Source: Demequina subtropica (GTDB taxonomy: Bacteria; Actinomycetota; Actinomycetes; Actinomycetales; Demequinaceae). From it: a DNA stretch of 64,000 nucleotides. Numbering within the stretch: the first letter of the stretch is position 1; each line of letters opens with the position of its first letter. Both the position numbers and the translations under genes were made by a program. Positions 1 to 7,480 of this stretch are shown here, in pieces. The stretch is from NCBI RefSeq assembly GCF_000971235.1, contig NZ_BBMB01000003.1, forward strand, positions 123,009-187,008, in the 5' to 3' direction. The notes under the pieces were generated by a model, which was not told the DNA's origin, ran no database searches, and was given only the letters and a program-made list of their open reading frames with translations.

Positions 1-38
1 GGGGCGGGGCCGGCAGCGGAGCGGGGCGGGCGCTGCAG

Positions 39-482
39 CTACTGGACGATGAGGAGCGAGACCAACCTCGCGGGCATCCCGTCGCCACAGGGCACGTCGT
101 CCGTGCCGAGCTCCTCGACCTTGGCGGTCACCGTGTCCCCCACGGCCAAGACATCGGGCACCGCGCCGACCAGCGACCAGGCGACGCCGTCATCCGTGGT
201 GACCTCGGTGCACCCGTCCGTGAGCGCCGTCACGTGTCCGGCGAGGACCCCGGACGGGACCACGTCGGTCGGCGCGCTCGGAGGCGCGGTCGGCGTCGGC
301 AGGGTCGGCAGCTCCGACGGCGACATGGGCGTCGCCGTGGTCGAGCTCGGCGTGCTGGCGGGCGCGGAGGGCGCCGAAGGCGTAGACCCGCCCGTCGCAT
401 CGTCGCCGGGGGACGCCGGGCCGCACGCGGCCATCATCGCCGCCACCAGGGCGACGCCCACCGGAGCGAGGAGACTGCGCAC
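39..482 (-). CDS. putative lipoprotein of unknown function
   Basis: A 147-residue protein with a GTG start at 482 and a GGAGG ribosome site 8 nt upstream. The N-terminus is a basic residue plus a hydrophobic stretch ending in MMAAC-G (Cys at about residue 20), which fits a lipobox imperfectly because Met is at -3. A Pro/Ser/Thr/Ala-rich linker of about 50 residues follows, typical of exported actinobacterial lipoproteins, and then a small beta-rich C-terminal part (about residues 75-147) with two cysteines that could form a disulfide. I recognise no named domain. It lies downstream of the M6 protease gene but is separated from it by 170 bp containing a tandem repeat, so it is probably its own unit. 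Membrane-anchored location is inferred; the function is unknown. Confidence 0.7.
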   Translation of the reverse strand: MRSLLAPVGVALVAAMMAACGPASPGDDATGGSTPSAPSAPASTPSSTTATPMSPSELPTLPTPTAPPSAPTDVVPSGVLAGHVTALTDGCTEVTTDDGVAWSLVGAVPDVLAVGDTVTAKVEELGTDDVPCGDGMPARLVSLLIVQ

Positions 483-510
483 CCTTCCATCCTCCGCCTT
501 GCGGGCGGGC

Positions 511-594
511 GACGGAAGGCGCGATGCGGGCGACGGAAGGCGGGACGCGGGAGACGGAAGGCGGGACGCGGGAGACGGAAGGCGCGACGCGGGA
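511..594. repeat. four tandem copies of a 21-bp unit
   Basis: Four units of exactly 21 bp begin at 511, 532, 553 and 574, each starting GACGGAAGG and ending GCGGG plus C or A; a degenerate fifth fragment follows at 595. Units 2 and 3 are identical. The array lies between the M6 protease stop and the start of the downstream lipoprotein gene, so it is non-coding on the coding strand of its neighbours. There are no unique spacers, so it is not a CRISPR. Confidence 0.85.
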
Positions 595-653
595 GACGCG
601 GGACGGCGCCCGGAAGCCGAGGCCCCGGGCGCCGCCGCGCGGTCATCCGACGA

Positions 654-3014
654 TCAGCTCACGCGGACCGTCATCGACGTGCCCTGCTGCTTGACCACGC
701 GGATCTCCACGCCTGCGGCGGGGAGCTTGACGCCGTGGTTCGGCAGCTCGGGGTACCAGTAGGTGTCGGTGTCGTCGAACACCGCGTTGCCGGCCGAGCC
801 CTTGATGAAGCTCGGGACCCCGGCGATGTGCAGGGTGAACGAGTCCGCCCTGCGCTTGCTGAACGGCGCGTCGTAGACCTGGACGCGTGCGCGCCAGTAG
901 TTGCCGTTGACGTCCTTCATCGGCTTCGGGTGCGAGTCGATGTAGAGGTTGCGGCCGTTGCCCGGGTGGGCGAACGTGTCGTTGTCCGAGTAGGACAGGT
1001 CCCAATACGAGATGAGCAGCCCCTCCTGGTAGGAGAAGTGGTCGACCCAGTCCGGCTTGGCGCTCCCGTAGCCGAAGAAGTACGGCCCGGTCTCGAGGTA
1101 GCGGTCGTACGAGGTGTACGAGCGGTTCGCCGCGATGTAGTAGTTCGGGTAGTCCTGCGTGCTCGAGGTCCCGACCGCGGTGAAGCCGTCGACCGTCCAG
1201 CCGCCGTCACCATCCTCGGCGCCGTCGCTGAAGACGCCGTCGATCGCGAGGTCGTCGAGGAACACCCCGTCCACGACGTCAGGGTCGTTGCCCGCGACGC
1301 CGCCGTCCGTGGTGTACCGCAGCCGCAGCGAGACGGTCTGCCCCGCGAAGGCGCTGAGGTCGTACGATGCGGCGGTCCAGGTGGCCTGGGTGCCGTCCGT
1401 CGACGCCGGCTCGTCCACCGTGGTGATCGAGCCCGGGATCGGCACGAAGCCGCCACCGCTGTCGACCTCCACGTAGAGGTAGTCGTAGCCCTCCTCGATG
1501 TCGTAGCGGGTCTGGAACGTGAGCTCCGGGGAGCCCTCGGGCAGCGTCACCTCACGGGTGAGGGTGCTCGTGAGGTCGTCGGCGGACCCGGAGTACCACT
1601 GGTAGTCGCCGCTCGCCGGGGCGCCGAGATCCGTGGTCACGGTCTTCTCGGGAAGGCCCACGATGAGGGCCTGCGGCTTCTTGGTGTTGTACTCCGACGG
1701 ACCGAGGTCCACCGTCGCCCTGTCCCCCGCCTCGACGTACTCGTAGTCGAGCCAGCCGAGCTGGAGCTTGTTCCACGCCCCCAGGTCGCCGCCGCGCTCG
1801 CCGATGCCGCCGTCCGTCTTGGCGCCGAGCCTGCTCTGCGCCATGAGCGTCCAGTACTCGTTGTTGTTGTCGCCGCCGGACTGCACGTTGTAGTCGTCGG
1901 GCAGACCGAGGTCGTGACCGTACTCGTGGTAGAACACGCTGCGCCCGCCGTTCTCCGGCTGCATCGTGTAGTCGCCGATCCAGATCCCGGACGAGCCGAT
2001 CTGGGTGCCGCCCAGCAGGTTGCCCTGAGGACCGGTCTGCCCCGCGTAGTTGTAGTAGGCGTACCAGCGGTGCGACCAGATGGCGTCGGAGCCGTAGATC
2101 GGGTCGCCGTCGGCCTGGTCGCCGCCCGCGTGCACGATCTGGAAGTGGTCGATGTAGCCGTCGGGCTCGTTGAAGTCGCCGTCGCCGTCGAAGTCGTAGC
2201 GGTCCCACTGGTCGAACGACTGCAGGTCCGCGTTCACCTCCTCGACCGACCGTCCCTGCGCGAGCTGGTCCTCGTACCAGACGTTCGCGGCGTCGCGCAC
2301 GAGCGCCCAGACGCTCGAGCACACGATCGATCCGCACAGGTCGGTGCCGTAGCGGCCCTGCGTGTAGTCGACCTTGACCCAGTCCGTGACCTCGCCGTCG
2401 ACGCTGTAGCGGCCCGACGACTGGGTCTCGTAGTAGTCCTTGAGCGACTCGTCGTCGCCGAAGTAGAGGTTCTGGAAGTAGTCCGACGAGTAGTCGGCCT
2501 GCCAGACCGTGCTGTTGTCCACCGACCGGTCGGGCTCGGGGATCTCGTTGTGGAGCGGGCCCTCCGTGCGCTGCGCATCCTCGGCCGCGCCGTACGGGTT
2601 CGGCGTGTCGCCGAACTCGGCGAGCACCACGAAGATGCGGTCGGTCGCCTCGCGCGACAGCTCGACGTACTGGTCCTTGGTCTTGGGCTCGTGGCCCTTC
2701 GAACCCTTCGAGCCCTTGGTGGAGCCGCGCCCCCCGCTCGCCTGGGTGGTCTCGACCTCCTCGCCGACCTTGACGACGGTGCTGTCGCCGCGCTTCTCCA
2801 CCGTGAGATCGCCGTCGAGCACGCCCGTGATCGCCGCCTCGCGCAGCGCCGAGCGCTTCTCGTCGAGCGGGTTGGGCATGTTGTCGGAGGGGATCGCCTC
2901 GGCGGTGCCCGCATCGTCCGGCGGGACGATGCTCGACGCGGTCGCGGCGGGTGCCGCCGCCATGCCCGCTCCGAGGATCATCAGGGTGGTGGTTGCCAAC
3001 AGTTTCTTGCGCAC
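654..3014 (-). CDS. secreted M6-family (immune inhibitor A-like) metalloprotease
   Basis: About 786 residues. I chose the GTG at 3014 because GGGAGG lies 5 nt upstream and translation then begins with a clear signal peptide (basic start, hydrophobic core, Ala-rich end, cleavage near residue 26). A charged propeptide-like region follows. The catalytic zinc motif HEYGHDLGLPDDYN lies near residues 363-376, with Glu364 the expected catalytic base. This is the M6 signature. Downstream are beta-rich segments with Asp/Gly motifs (for example DFDGDGDFNEPDGY, a likely calcium site) and a MAM/jelly-roll-like region near residues 470-620, as in immune inhibitor A proteases. Expected role: extracellular protein degradation. 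The 3' end lies just before the 21-bp repeat array. The signal peptide codons contain an inverted pair of the GCATCGTCC 9-mer. Confidence 0.9.
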   Translation of the reverse strand: MRKKLLATTTLMILGAGMAAAPAATASSIVPPDDAGTAEAIPSDNMPNPLDEKRSALREAAITGVLDGDLTVEKRGDSTVVKVGEEVETTQASGGRGSTKGSKGSKGHEPKTKDQYVELSREATDRIFVVLAEFGDTPNPYGAAEDAQRTEGPLHNEIPEPDRSVDNSTVWQADYSSDYFQNLYFGDDESLKDYYETQSSGRYSVDGEVTDWVKVDYTQGRYGTDLCGSIVCSSVWALVRDAANVWYEDQLAQGRSVEEVNADLQSFDQWDRYDFDGDGDFNEPDGYIDHFQIVHAGGDQADGDPIYGSDAIWSHRWYAYYNYAGQTGPQGNLLGGTQIGSSGIWIGDYTMQPENGGRSVFYHEYGHDLGLPDDYNVQSGGDNNNEYWTLMAQSRLGAKTDGGIGERGGDLGAWNKLQLGWLDYEYVEAGDRATVDLGPSEYNTKKPQALIVGLPEKTVTTDLGAPASGDYQWYSGSADDLTSTLTREVTLPEGSPELTFQTRYDIEEGYDYLYVEVDSGGGFVPIPGSITTVDEPASTDGTQATWTAASYDLSAFAGQTVSLRLRYTTDGGVAGNDPDVVDGVFLDDLAIDGVFSDGAEDGDGGWTVDGFTAVGTSSTQDYPNYYIAANRSYTSYDRYLETGPYFFGYGSAKPDWVDHFSYQEGLLISYWDLSYSDNDTFAHPGNGRNLYIDSHPKPMKDVNGNYWRARVQVYDAPFSKRRADSFTLHIAGVPSFIKGSAGNAVFDDTDTYWYPELPNHGVKLPAAGVEIRVVKQQGTSMTVRVS
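2911..2932. repeat. inverted pair of the GCATCGTCC 9-mer
   Basis: GCATCGTCC at 2911-2919 and its reverse complement GGACGATGC at 2924-2932 are separated by 4 nt, giving a perfect 9-bp hairpin just downstream of the signal-peptide codons of the M6 protease gene. It is one of two such pairs in the window; see the finding on the repeated 9-mer. Confidence 0.8.
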
Positions 3015-3288
3015 GTATGCCTCCCGGGTTGAGGGACGCCGCACCCGCTGATGACGGATGCGACGCGATACAAGGCGGCCGCGCGCTTGCGACCGCCGTG
3101 CTGCACGCCTCCGCCCTGCGGCTCTGATGGGGCCCACGGCATCGGCGCCATGCCCGAAACGCATGAATTACTACGCTTTGAGCACAAGGTCACCATATGG
3201 CAATGTTCTCCGCCGCGCGCAAGACGAACCACGCATCGTCCCTCGCATCACGCACGAATCGCGCGCGAGCGCCCCGCAGGAGCACGAA
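3015..3288. other. intergenic region upstream of the M6 protease gene
   Basis: No gene is supported here. Bases 3163-3216 are clearly less GC-rich than the surroundings, so the protease promoter (minus strand) probably lies there, but I cannot assign a convincing -35/-10 pair. One GCATCGTCC copy is at 3233. The protease ribosome site GGGAGG is at about 3020-3025. Confidence 0.5.
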
Positions 3289-3322
3289 AAGGCCGGGCCC
3301 GCCATGCGGCGGACCCGGCCTT
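3289..3322 (-). terminator. intrinsic terminator of rho
   Basis: Arms 3289-3303 and 3308-3322 pair over 15 bp with one mismatch around a 4-nt loop. On the minus strand the hairpin is followed by TTTTCG. It lies 18 bp after the rho stop codon, so it ends the rho transcript. Confidence 0.85.
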
Positions 3323-3339
3323 CACGCTCCGAGCGAGGG

Positions 3340-5154
3340 CTACTTCTCCTCGTCCATCCCCGGCGTGGTCTTGGCGACCTGCATGAGGAACTCGGCGTTG
3401 GTCTTGTTCTCCTTGAGCTTGCCCAGGAGCACCTCGATGGCCTGCTGCTGCTCGAGCCCGGTAAGGACGCGGCGCAGCTTCCACATGATCTTGAGCTCCT
3501 CGGCGCTCATGAGGATCTCCTCGCGGCGCGTGCCCGACGCGTTGACGTCGACAGCCGGGAAGATGCGGCGGTCGGCGAGGGTGCGCGAGAGCTTGAGCTC
3601 CATGTTTCCGGTGCCCTTGAACTCCTCGAAGATCACCTCGTCGGCCTTCGAGCCGGTCTCCACGAGCGCGGTCGCGAGGATGGTGAGCGAGCCGCCGTTC
3701 TCGATGTTGCGCGCGGCGCCGAAGAAGCGCTTGGGCGGGTACAGCGCCGACGAGTCGACGCCACCCGAGAGGATGCGGCCGGAGGCCGGCGCGGAGATGT
3801 TGTAGGCGCGGCCCAGGCGGGTGATCGAGTCGAGCAGCACGACGACGTCGTGGCCCATCTCGACCAGGCGCTTCGCACGCTCGATCGCAAGCTCGGCGAC
3901 CGTGGTGTGGTCGTCGGCGGGACGGTCGAAGGTCGAGGCGATGACCTCGCCCTTGACCGTGCGCTGCATGTCCGTGACCTCCTCGGGGCGCTCGTCGACG
4001 AGCACGACCATGAGGTGGACCTCGGGGTTGTTGGTGGTGATCGCGTTGGCGATCGACTGCAGCACCAGGGTCTTGCCGGCCTTGGGCGGCGACACGATGA
4101 GGCCGCGCTGGCCCTTGCCGATCGGCGCCACGAGGTCGATCACGCGGTTGGTCATGTTGCGCGGCTCGGTCTCGAGGTGGAGGCGGTGCTGCGGGTACAG
4201 CGGCGTGAGGTCGCCGAACGCGGGGCGGTTGCGCGCCTCCTCGGTCGGCATGCCGTTGACCTTGTCGACGCCCGCGAGCGCGTTGAACTTCTGACGCTGG
4301 CCGCGCTCGCCCGGGCGGGGCGGGCGGACGGTGCCGGTGATCGCGTCACCCTTGCGCAGGCCGTACTTCTTGATCTGGTTCATCGACACGTAGACGTCCG
4401 ACTTGCCGGGCAGGTAGCCGGTGGTGCGGATGAACGCGTAGTTGTCGAGGATGTCGACGATGCCGCCGACGGGCGTCAGCTCCTCGTCGTCGCGAGCGTC
4501 GTCCTCGTCGTGCTGCGGCGGGCCGGCGACCTCGACCACATCGCGCTCGCGGCCACGGCCGCGGCCACGGCCGCGACCCCGGCGGCGTCGACCGCCGCGC
4601 TCGTCGTCGTCGGCCTGCTGGCCCTGCTGCGGGCGCTGGCCCTGCTGGCGCTGGCCCTGCTCGTCGTCGCCCTCCTCGCGGTCGCCGCGCGGCAGGTCGA
4701 GGCTCACGGCCTCCTTGGCGCGGCGCGCGCGGTCCTCGGCGTCCTCGGAGGCGGGCTCGGGCTGGCGGTCGCCGCGCGGCAGGTCGAGGTTCACGGCCTC
4801 CTTGGCGCGGCGCGCGCGGTCCTCGGCCTTGTCGCCCTCGGCCGGGGCCTGGGGCGCGGACTGGGGGGACGATGCGCGGCGCGAGCCGCGCGCACGGCGC
4901 TCGCCCTGCGGCGCCTCGGCGGCGTCCTGCTTCGAGTCCTGCTTCGCGGCCTCCTTGGCCGGCTTCGCGGCGGGAGCGTCGGCCTTCTGCTTGGCCGGCA
5001 CCACGCCGCCGTTCTTGATCGCCTCGACCAGGTCGGCCTTGCGCATGCGCGCGGTTCCGGAGACACCGAGCTCGGCGGCGAGCGCCTGGAGCTGGGCAAG
5101 CTTCATCGCGGACAGGGTGGCGGTCTGGTCGGGCGCCACGGTCGTGTCAGTCAC
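3340..5154 (-). CDS. rho: transcription termination factor Rho
   Basis: 604 residues. The GTG at 5154 is preferred to an ATG 15 nt upstream, because AAGGGA sits 6 nt before the GTG and overlaps that ATG. The order is: Rho_N helix-loop-helix (about 15-55), a long Ala/Lys- then Arg/Gly-rich insertion (about 60-205, ending in repeated RGRGR) typical of actinobacterial Rho, a cold-shock-type RNA-binding domain (about 215-290), and the RecA-like hexameric ATPase with PPKAGKT (Walker A) and VVLLDSITRLGRAYN (Walker B and following loop). Rho releases nascent RNA at C-rich sites. The insertion contains an in-frame duplication (see 4681-4827). The gene is monocistronic, with its own promoter, a leader of about 145 nt and an intrinsic terminator. 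Confidence 0.97.
   Translation of the reverse strand: MTDTTVAPDQTATLSAMKLAQLQALAAELGVSGTARMRKADLVEAIKNGGVVPAKQKADAPAAKPAKEAAKQDSKQDAAEAPQGERRARGSRRASSPQSAPQAPAEGDKAEDRARRAKEAVNLDLPRGDRQPEPASEDAEDRARRAKEAVSLDLPRGDREEGDDEQGQRQQGQRPQQGQQADDDERGGRRRRGRGRGRGRGRERDVVEVAGPPQHDEDDARDDEELTPVGGIVDILDNYAFIRTTGYLPGKSDVYVSMNQIKKYGLRKGDAITGTVRPPRPGERGQRQKFNALAGVDKVNGMPTEEARNRPAFGDLTPLYPQHRLHLETEPRNMTNRVIDLVAPIGKGQRGLIVSPPKAGKTLVLQSIANAITTNNPEVHLMVVLVDERPEEVTDMQRTVKGEVIASTFDRPADDHTTVAELAIERAKRLVEMGHDVVVLLDSITRLGRAYNISAPASGRILSGGVDSSALYPPKRFFGAARNIENGGSLTILATALVETGSKADEVIFEEFKGTGNMELKLSRTLADRRIFPAVDVNASGTRREEILMSAEELKIMWKLRRVLTGLEQQQAIEVLLGKLKENKTNAEFLMQVAKTTPGMDEEK
4681..4827. repeat. 60-bp direct repeat inside rho
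   Basis: Bases 4681-4740 and 4768-4827 match at 59 of 60 positions, offset by 87 bp (29 codons, in frame). They encode two copies of a segment read as EDRARRAKEAV(N/S)LDLPRGDR in the insertion of Rho. This is a recent internal duplication in the RNA-binding insertion. Confidence 0.9.
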
Positions 5155-5303
5155 GTAATTTCCCTTCATCGCACGAGCCCCTGTGGCTCCAGAAGTGCGA
5201 GATCATCCACGTGGGTACGGCTGACCAAGACATCATCGTCAGACGCCTGCAACGTGGATTGCGCTCCCCGGGGCGACGTGCGCCTTCCGGTGGAAGCGCA
5301 CCC

Positions 5304-5333
5304 AGGTTACCACCGCGGCCCCCCGTGACACAA
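5304..5333 (-). promoter_or_regulatory. probable rho promoter
   Basis: On the minus strand TTGTGT (5333-5328) and TAACCT (5309-5304) are separated by 18 nt, a good vegetative promoter. Transcription would start near 5297, leaving a leader of about 145 nt before the GTG of rho. Rho leaders are often sites of autoregulation; no clear leader structure was identified here. Confidence 0.55.
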
Positions 5334-5376
5334 TCACCCCTCGTGTTCCGGGGTGTCGACGCGACCGCCGCTCCTG

Positions 5377-5405
5377 TTGCCGCGCATCGTCCACGGGCCT
5401 AGCCT
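5377..5405 (+). promoter_or_regulatory. probable promoter of the DUF6325-SHOCT-DUF389 operon
   Basis: TTGCCG (5377-5382) and TAGCCT (5400-5405) have a 17-nt spacer. Start would be near 5412, with a leader of about 54 nt before the GTG at 5466, which has GAGGAG upstream. The remaining bases of 5155-5465 hold only this and the divergent rho promoter. One GCATCGTCC copy lies at 5384, in the spacer. Confidence 0.55.
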
Positions 5406-5465
5406 GCGAAATGGAGGGCGCAACCGAGGCGCCCCGAACGGCATCGACATCCGAGGAGCTGCGCC

Positions 5466-5894
5466 GTGATCGGACCGGTAGAGATCGTCACCATCGCCTT
5501 CCCGGAGGACCGCTTCGACGGTTCGATCCTCCCCGAGCTGCGTCGGCTCGTGGAGACGGGCGTCATCTCGCTCGTCGATGCCGTGATCGTGCGCAAGGAC
5601 GCCGAGGGCGCGGTCGAGATCCTCGAGCTCGCCGAGGTCACCGACGACGAGGACGTGGCCGCGCTCAGCGACCTCCTCGCGCGCATGGACGGGCTGCTCA
5701 ACGACGAGGACGCCGAGATCGTGGTCGAGGCGCTCCCGCCCGGCGGCACCGCGGCGATCCTGTGCTTCGAGCACTCGTGGGTGGTGCCGCTGCGCGATGC
5801 GATCATCGCGAACGGCGGCGAGCTGCTCGACACGGTGCGCATCCCGGGGCCGGTGGTGCAGGAGGTCCTCGACGCGGTGAGCGCCGAGGCGTAG
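5466..5894 (+). CDS. DUF6325 family protein
   Basis: 142 residues from a GTG preceded by GAGGAG at 5453-5458. The protein is small, acidic and soluble, with alternating strands and helices; the pattern (start MIGPVEIVTIAFPEDRF, then a Gly/Ala-rich helix and ILCFEHSW near residue 100) matches my recollection of DUF6325, a ferredoxin-like-fold family of unknown function common in actinobacteria next to SHOCT proteins. It is first in a three-gene operon with a SHOCT protein (33 bp downstream) and a DUF389 membrane protein, suggesting an envelope-linked role. That role is inferred. Confidence 0.75.
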   Translation: MIGPVEIVTIAFPEDRFDGSILPELRRLVETGVISLVDAVIVRKDAEGAVEILELAEVTDDEDVAALSDLLARMDGLLNDEDAEIVVEALPPGGTAAILCFEHSWVVPLRDAIIANGGELLDTVRIPGPVVQEVLDAVSAEA

Positions 5895-5927
5895 GGGTTC
5901 ACGGGCACGAGAGCAAGGAGAGCGACG

Positions 5928-6311
5928 ATGCGCAGGATGGGACGACCGGGTCTGATCGGGACCATGGCGCGGACGGCGGTCATCGCCGGGACCGCGCAGG
6001 CGGTGGGCGGCAACGTGTCGCGCCGCCAGAACCAGCGCTGGTCCGCCAAGGAGCAGCAGGCCCAGGCGGAGCAGTACGCGGCCGAGCAGCAGGTGTACCA
6101 GCAGCAGCAGTCGCAGGCGCAGATGGCCGCGATGCAGGCGGAGCTCGCCGCGCTCAAGGCCGCACCGGCCCCGGCTCAGGTCGAGGCGGCGCCGGCCGCC
6201 GGCGGCGGCGGCGACCTCATGGCGGAGCTCCAGAAGCTCGCGCAGATGAAGGAGGCGGGCATCCTGTCCGACGCGGAGTTCGCGGCGGCCAAGGCGAAGC
6301 TCCTGGGGTGA
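5928..6311 (+). CDS. SHOCT domain protein
   Basis: 127 residues, ATG with AAGGAG upstream. A short hydrophobic N-terminus (about residues 8-25: IGTMARTAVIAGTAQAVGG) is followed by a Gln/Ala-rich coiled-coil-like stretch (residues 40-75) and a C-terminal SHOCT helix pair (about 95-127: LQKLAQMKEAGILSDAEF, ending AKAKLLG). SHOCT is a short oligomerisation or tethering motif. This arrangement is usual beside DUF6325 proteins. The gene ends in a 4-bp GTGA overlap with the DUF389 gene, so the two are translationally coupled. The exact function is unknown. Confidence 0.85.
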   Translation: MRRMGRPGLIGTMARTAVIAGTAQAVGGNVSRRQNQRWSAKEQQAQAEQYAAEQQVYQQQQSQAQMAAMQAELAALKAAPAPAQVEAAPAAGGGGDLMAELQKLAQMKEAGILSDAEFAAAKAKLLG

Positions 6312-7351
6312 CGACCCCGGCGTCCACGCCCCGCGCGACTCGCTGGGGCGCGAAGCTCAACTCCGTCGACTACATGCGCGACGCGGTGCTCTTCGAGGGC
6401 CGGACCGCGCGCTCGCAGCACACCCGCTTCTGGCTGCTCCTCATCCTCGCCTCGGTGATCGCGACCGCGGGCGTGGTCGCGGACTCCACCGCGACCGTGA
6501 TCGGCGCGATGATCGTCGCGCCGCTCATGCGGCCCATCCAGGGGACGATGCTCTCGACCGTCCTGGGCGATCACCGGAACCTGGTGCGCTCCGTCACCAT
6601 CATGATCGCGGGCGCGACCGCGGCGATCGGCGTGGGCTTCGTCATCGGGCTGATCGTGATCCAGCCGATCACGGCGGCGACCAACGCGCAGGTCGCGGGG
6701 CGCGTGTCCCCCGGCGTGGTCGACCTCCTCGCGGCGCTCGCGACCGGCGTGGTGGGCTCGATCGCGCTGCTGCGCTCGGACATCTCCGACACGCTTCCCG
6801 GCGTCGCGATCGCGATCTCGCTGGTCCCTCCGCTGACCGTGGTGGGTCTCACGGCGGAGTCCGGCGCGTGGGCGCAGGCGGCGGGCGCGCTCCTGCTGTT
6901 CCTCACCAACGTCGCCGCGATCCTCGCGACGGGCTCCGTGGTGATGGCCATCTACGGCTTCGCGAACGTGCGCATCGAGATGGCCGAGGACAAGGAGGCG
7001 GAGCGCCGCCGCCGCGCCCGCGCGTACCTCACGACGATCGTCCTGCTCGTGCTCGTGACGGTGCCGCTCGCCTACTCCACCGCGCAGACGATCGAGTCGC
7101 GCTCGCGCATGGGCCGCGTCACCAACTTCGTCAACGAGGCGACCGAGGGCACCCGCTGGGACCTCGTGTCGATCACGCCGCGCGAGGGCGGCAAGGTCCA
7201 CGTGATCGTCAAGGGCGAGCCTCCCCTGCCGGACATGGCCAAGGTGTACGACGCCATGGAGGAGGACGGCCTCGACATCTCGCTCATCGAGATCGAGCTG
7301 GTCCCCACCTATACGTTCGATGCGGACCACCTCGAGGCGCCGACCTCCTGA
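6308..7351 (+). CDS. DUF389 family membrane protein
   Basis: 347 residues from the GTG that overlaps the previous stop (GTGA). After a soluble N-terminus there are about six or seven membrane segments (residues 35-250) with the DUF389 pattern: STATVIGAMIVAPLMRPIQG, an Asp-rich turn LLRSDISDTLPGVAIAISLVPP, and a Gly/Ala-rich last helix. A soluble C-terminal tail (about 270-347) follows. The family is widespread, of unknown function, and has been suspected of transport. Its coupling to the SHOCT/DUF6325 pair suggests the three act together in the membrane. Confidence 0.85.
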   Translation: MTTPASTPRATRWGAKLNSVDYMRDAVLFEGRTARSQHTRFWLLLILASVIATAGVVADSTATVIGAMIVAPLMRPIQGTMLSTVLGDHRNLVRSVTIMIAGATAAIGVGFVIGLIVIQPITAATNAQVAGRVSPGVVDLLAALATGVVGSIALLRSDISDTLPGVAIAISLVPPLTVVGLTAESGAWAQAAGALLLFLTNVAAILATGSVVMAIYGFANVRIEMAEDKEAERRRRARAYLTTIVLLVLVTVPLAYSTAQTIESRSRMGRVTNFVNEATEGTRWDLVSITPREGGKVHVIVKGEPPLPDMAKVYDAMEEDGLDISLIEIELVPTYTFDADHLEAPTS

Positions 7352-7356
7352 CCGCG

Positions 7357-7474
7357 GCGGCTCCGCCACACCGATTCGCGGCTCCGCCACACACTCACCG
7401 GCGTGTCGTCGGCATGTCGCGATCTACAGCCCGTGAATCGCCGTGGTTCTGCCTCTCTCGTGTGGCGGAGCCGC
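7357..7474. repeat. inverted and direct 15-bp repeats between convergent genes
   Basis: GCGGCTCCGCCACAC occurs at 7357-7371 and again at 7378-7392 (21-bp offset). Its exact reverse complement is at 7460-7474. The set lies between the ends of the DUF389 gene and the beta-galactosidase gene. Either direct copy can pair with the inverted one across a long loop. It may serve as a bidirectional terminator, but no T-run follows, so this is uncertain. Confidence 0.6.
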
Positions 7475-7480
7475 GGGAGG

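Noticed and set aside
511-594. CRISPR-like repeat array
   Set aside because: The units are 21 bp head to tail with no unique spacers, and no cas genes are present.
234-3032. 932-codon open frame on the plus strand opposite the M6 protease
   Set aside because: The product is Arg/Val-rich low complexity; the opposite strand encodes a clear M6 protease with signal peptide and HExxH motif.
3740-5160. Long plus-strand frames opposite rho rich in Ser, Arg and Leu/Ala
   Set aside because: They are shadows of the Rho gene, whose product has all expected domains.
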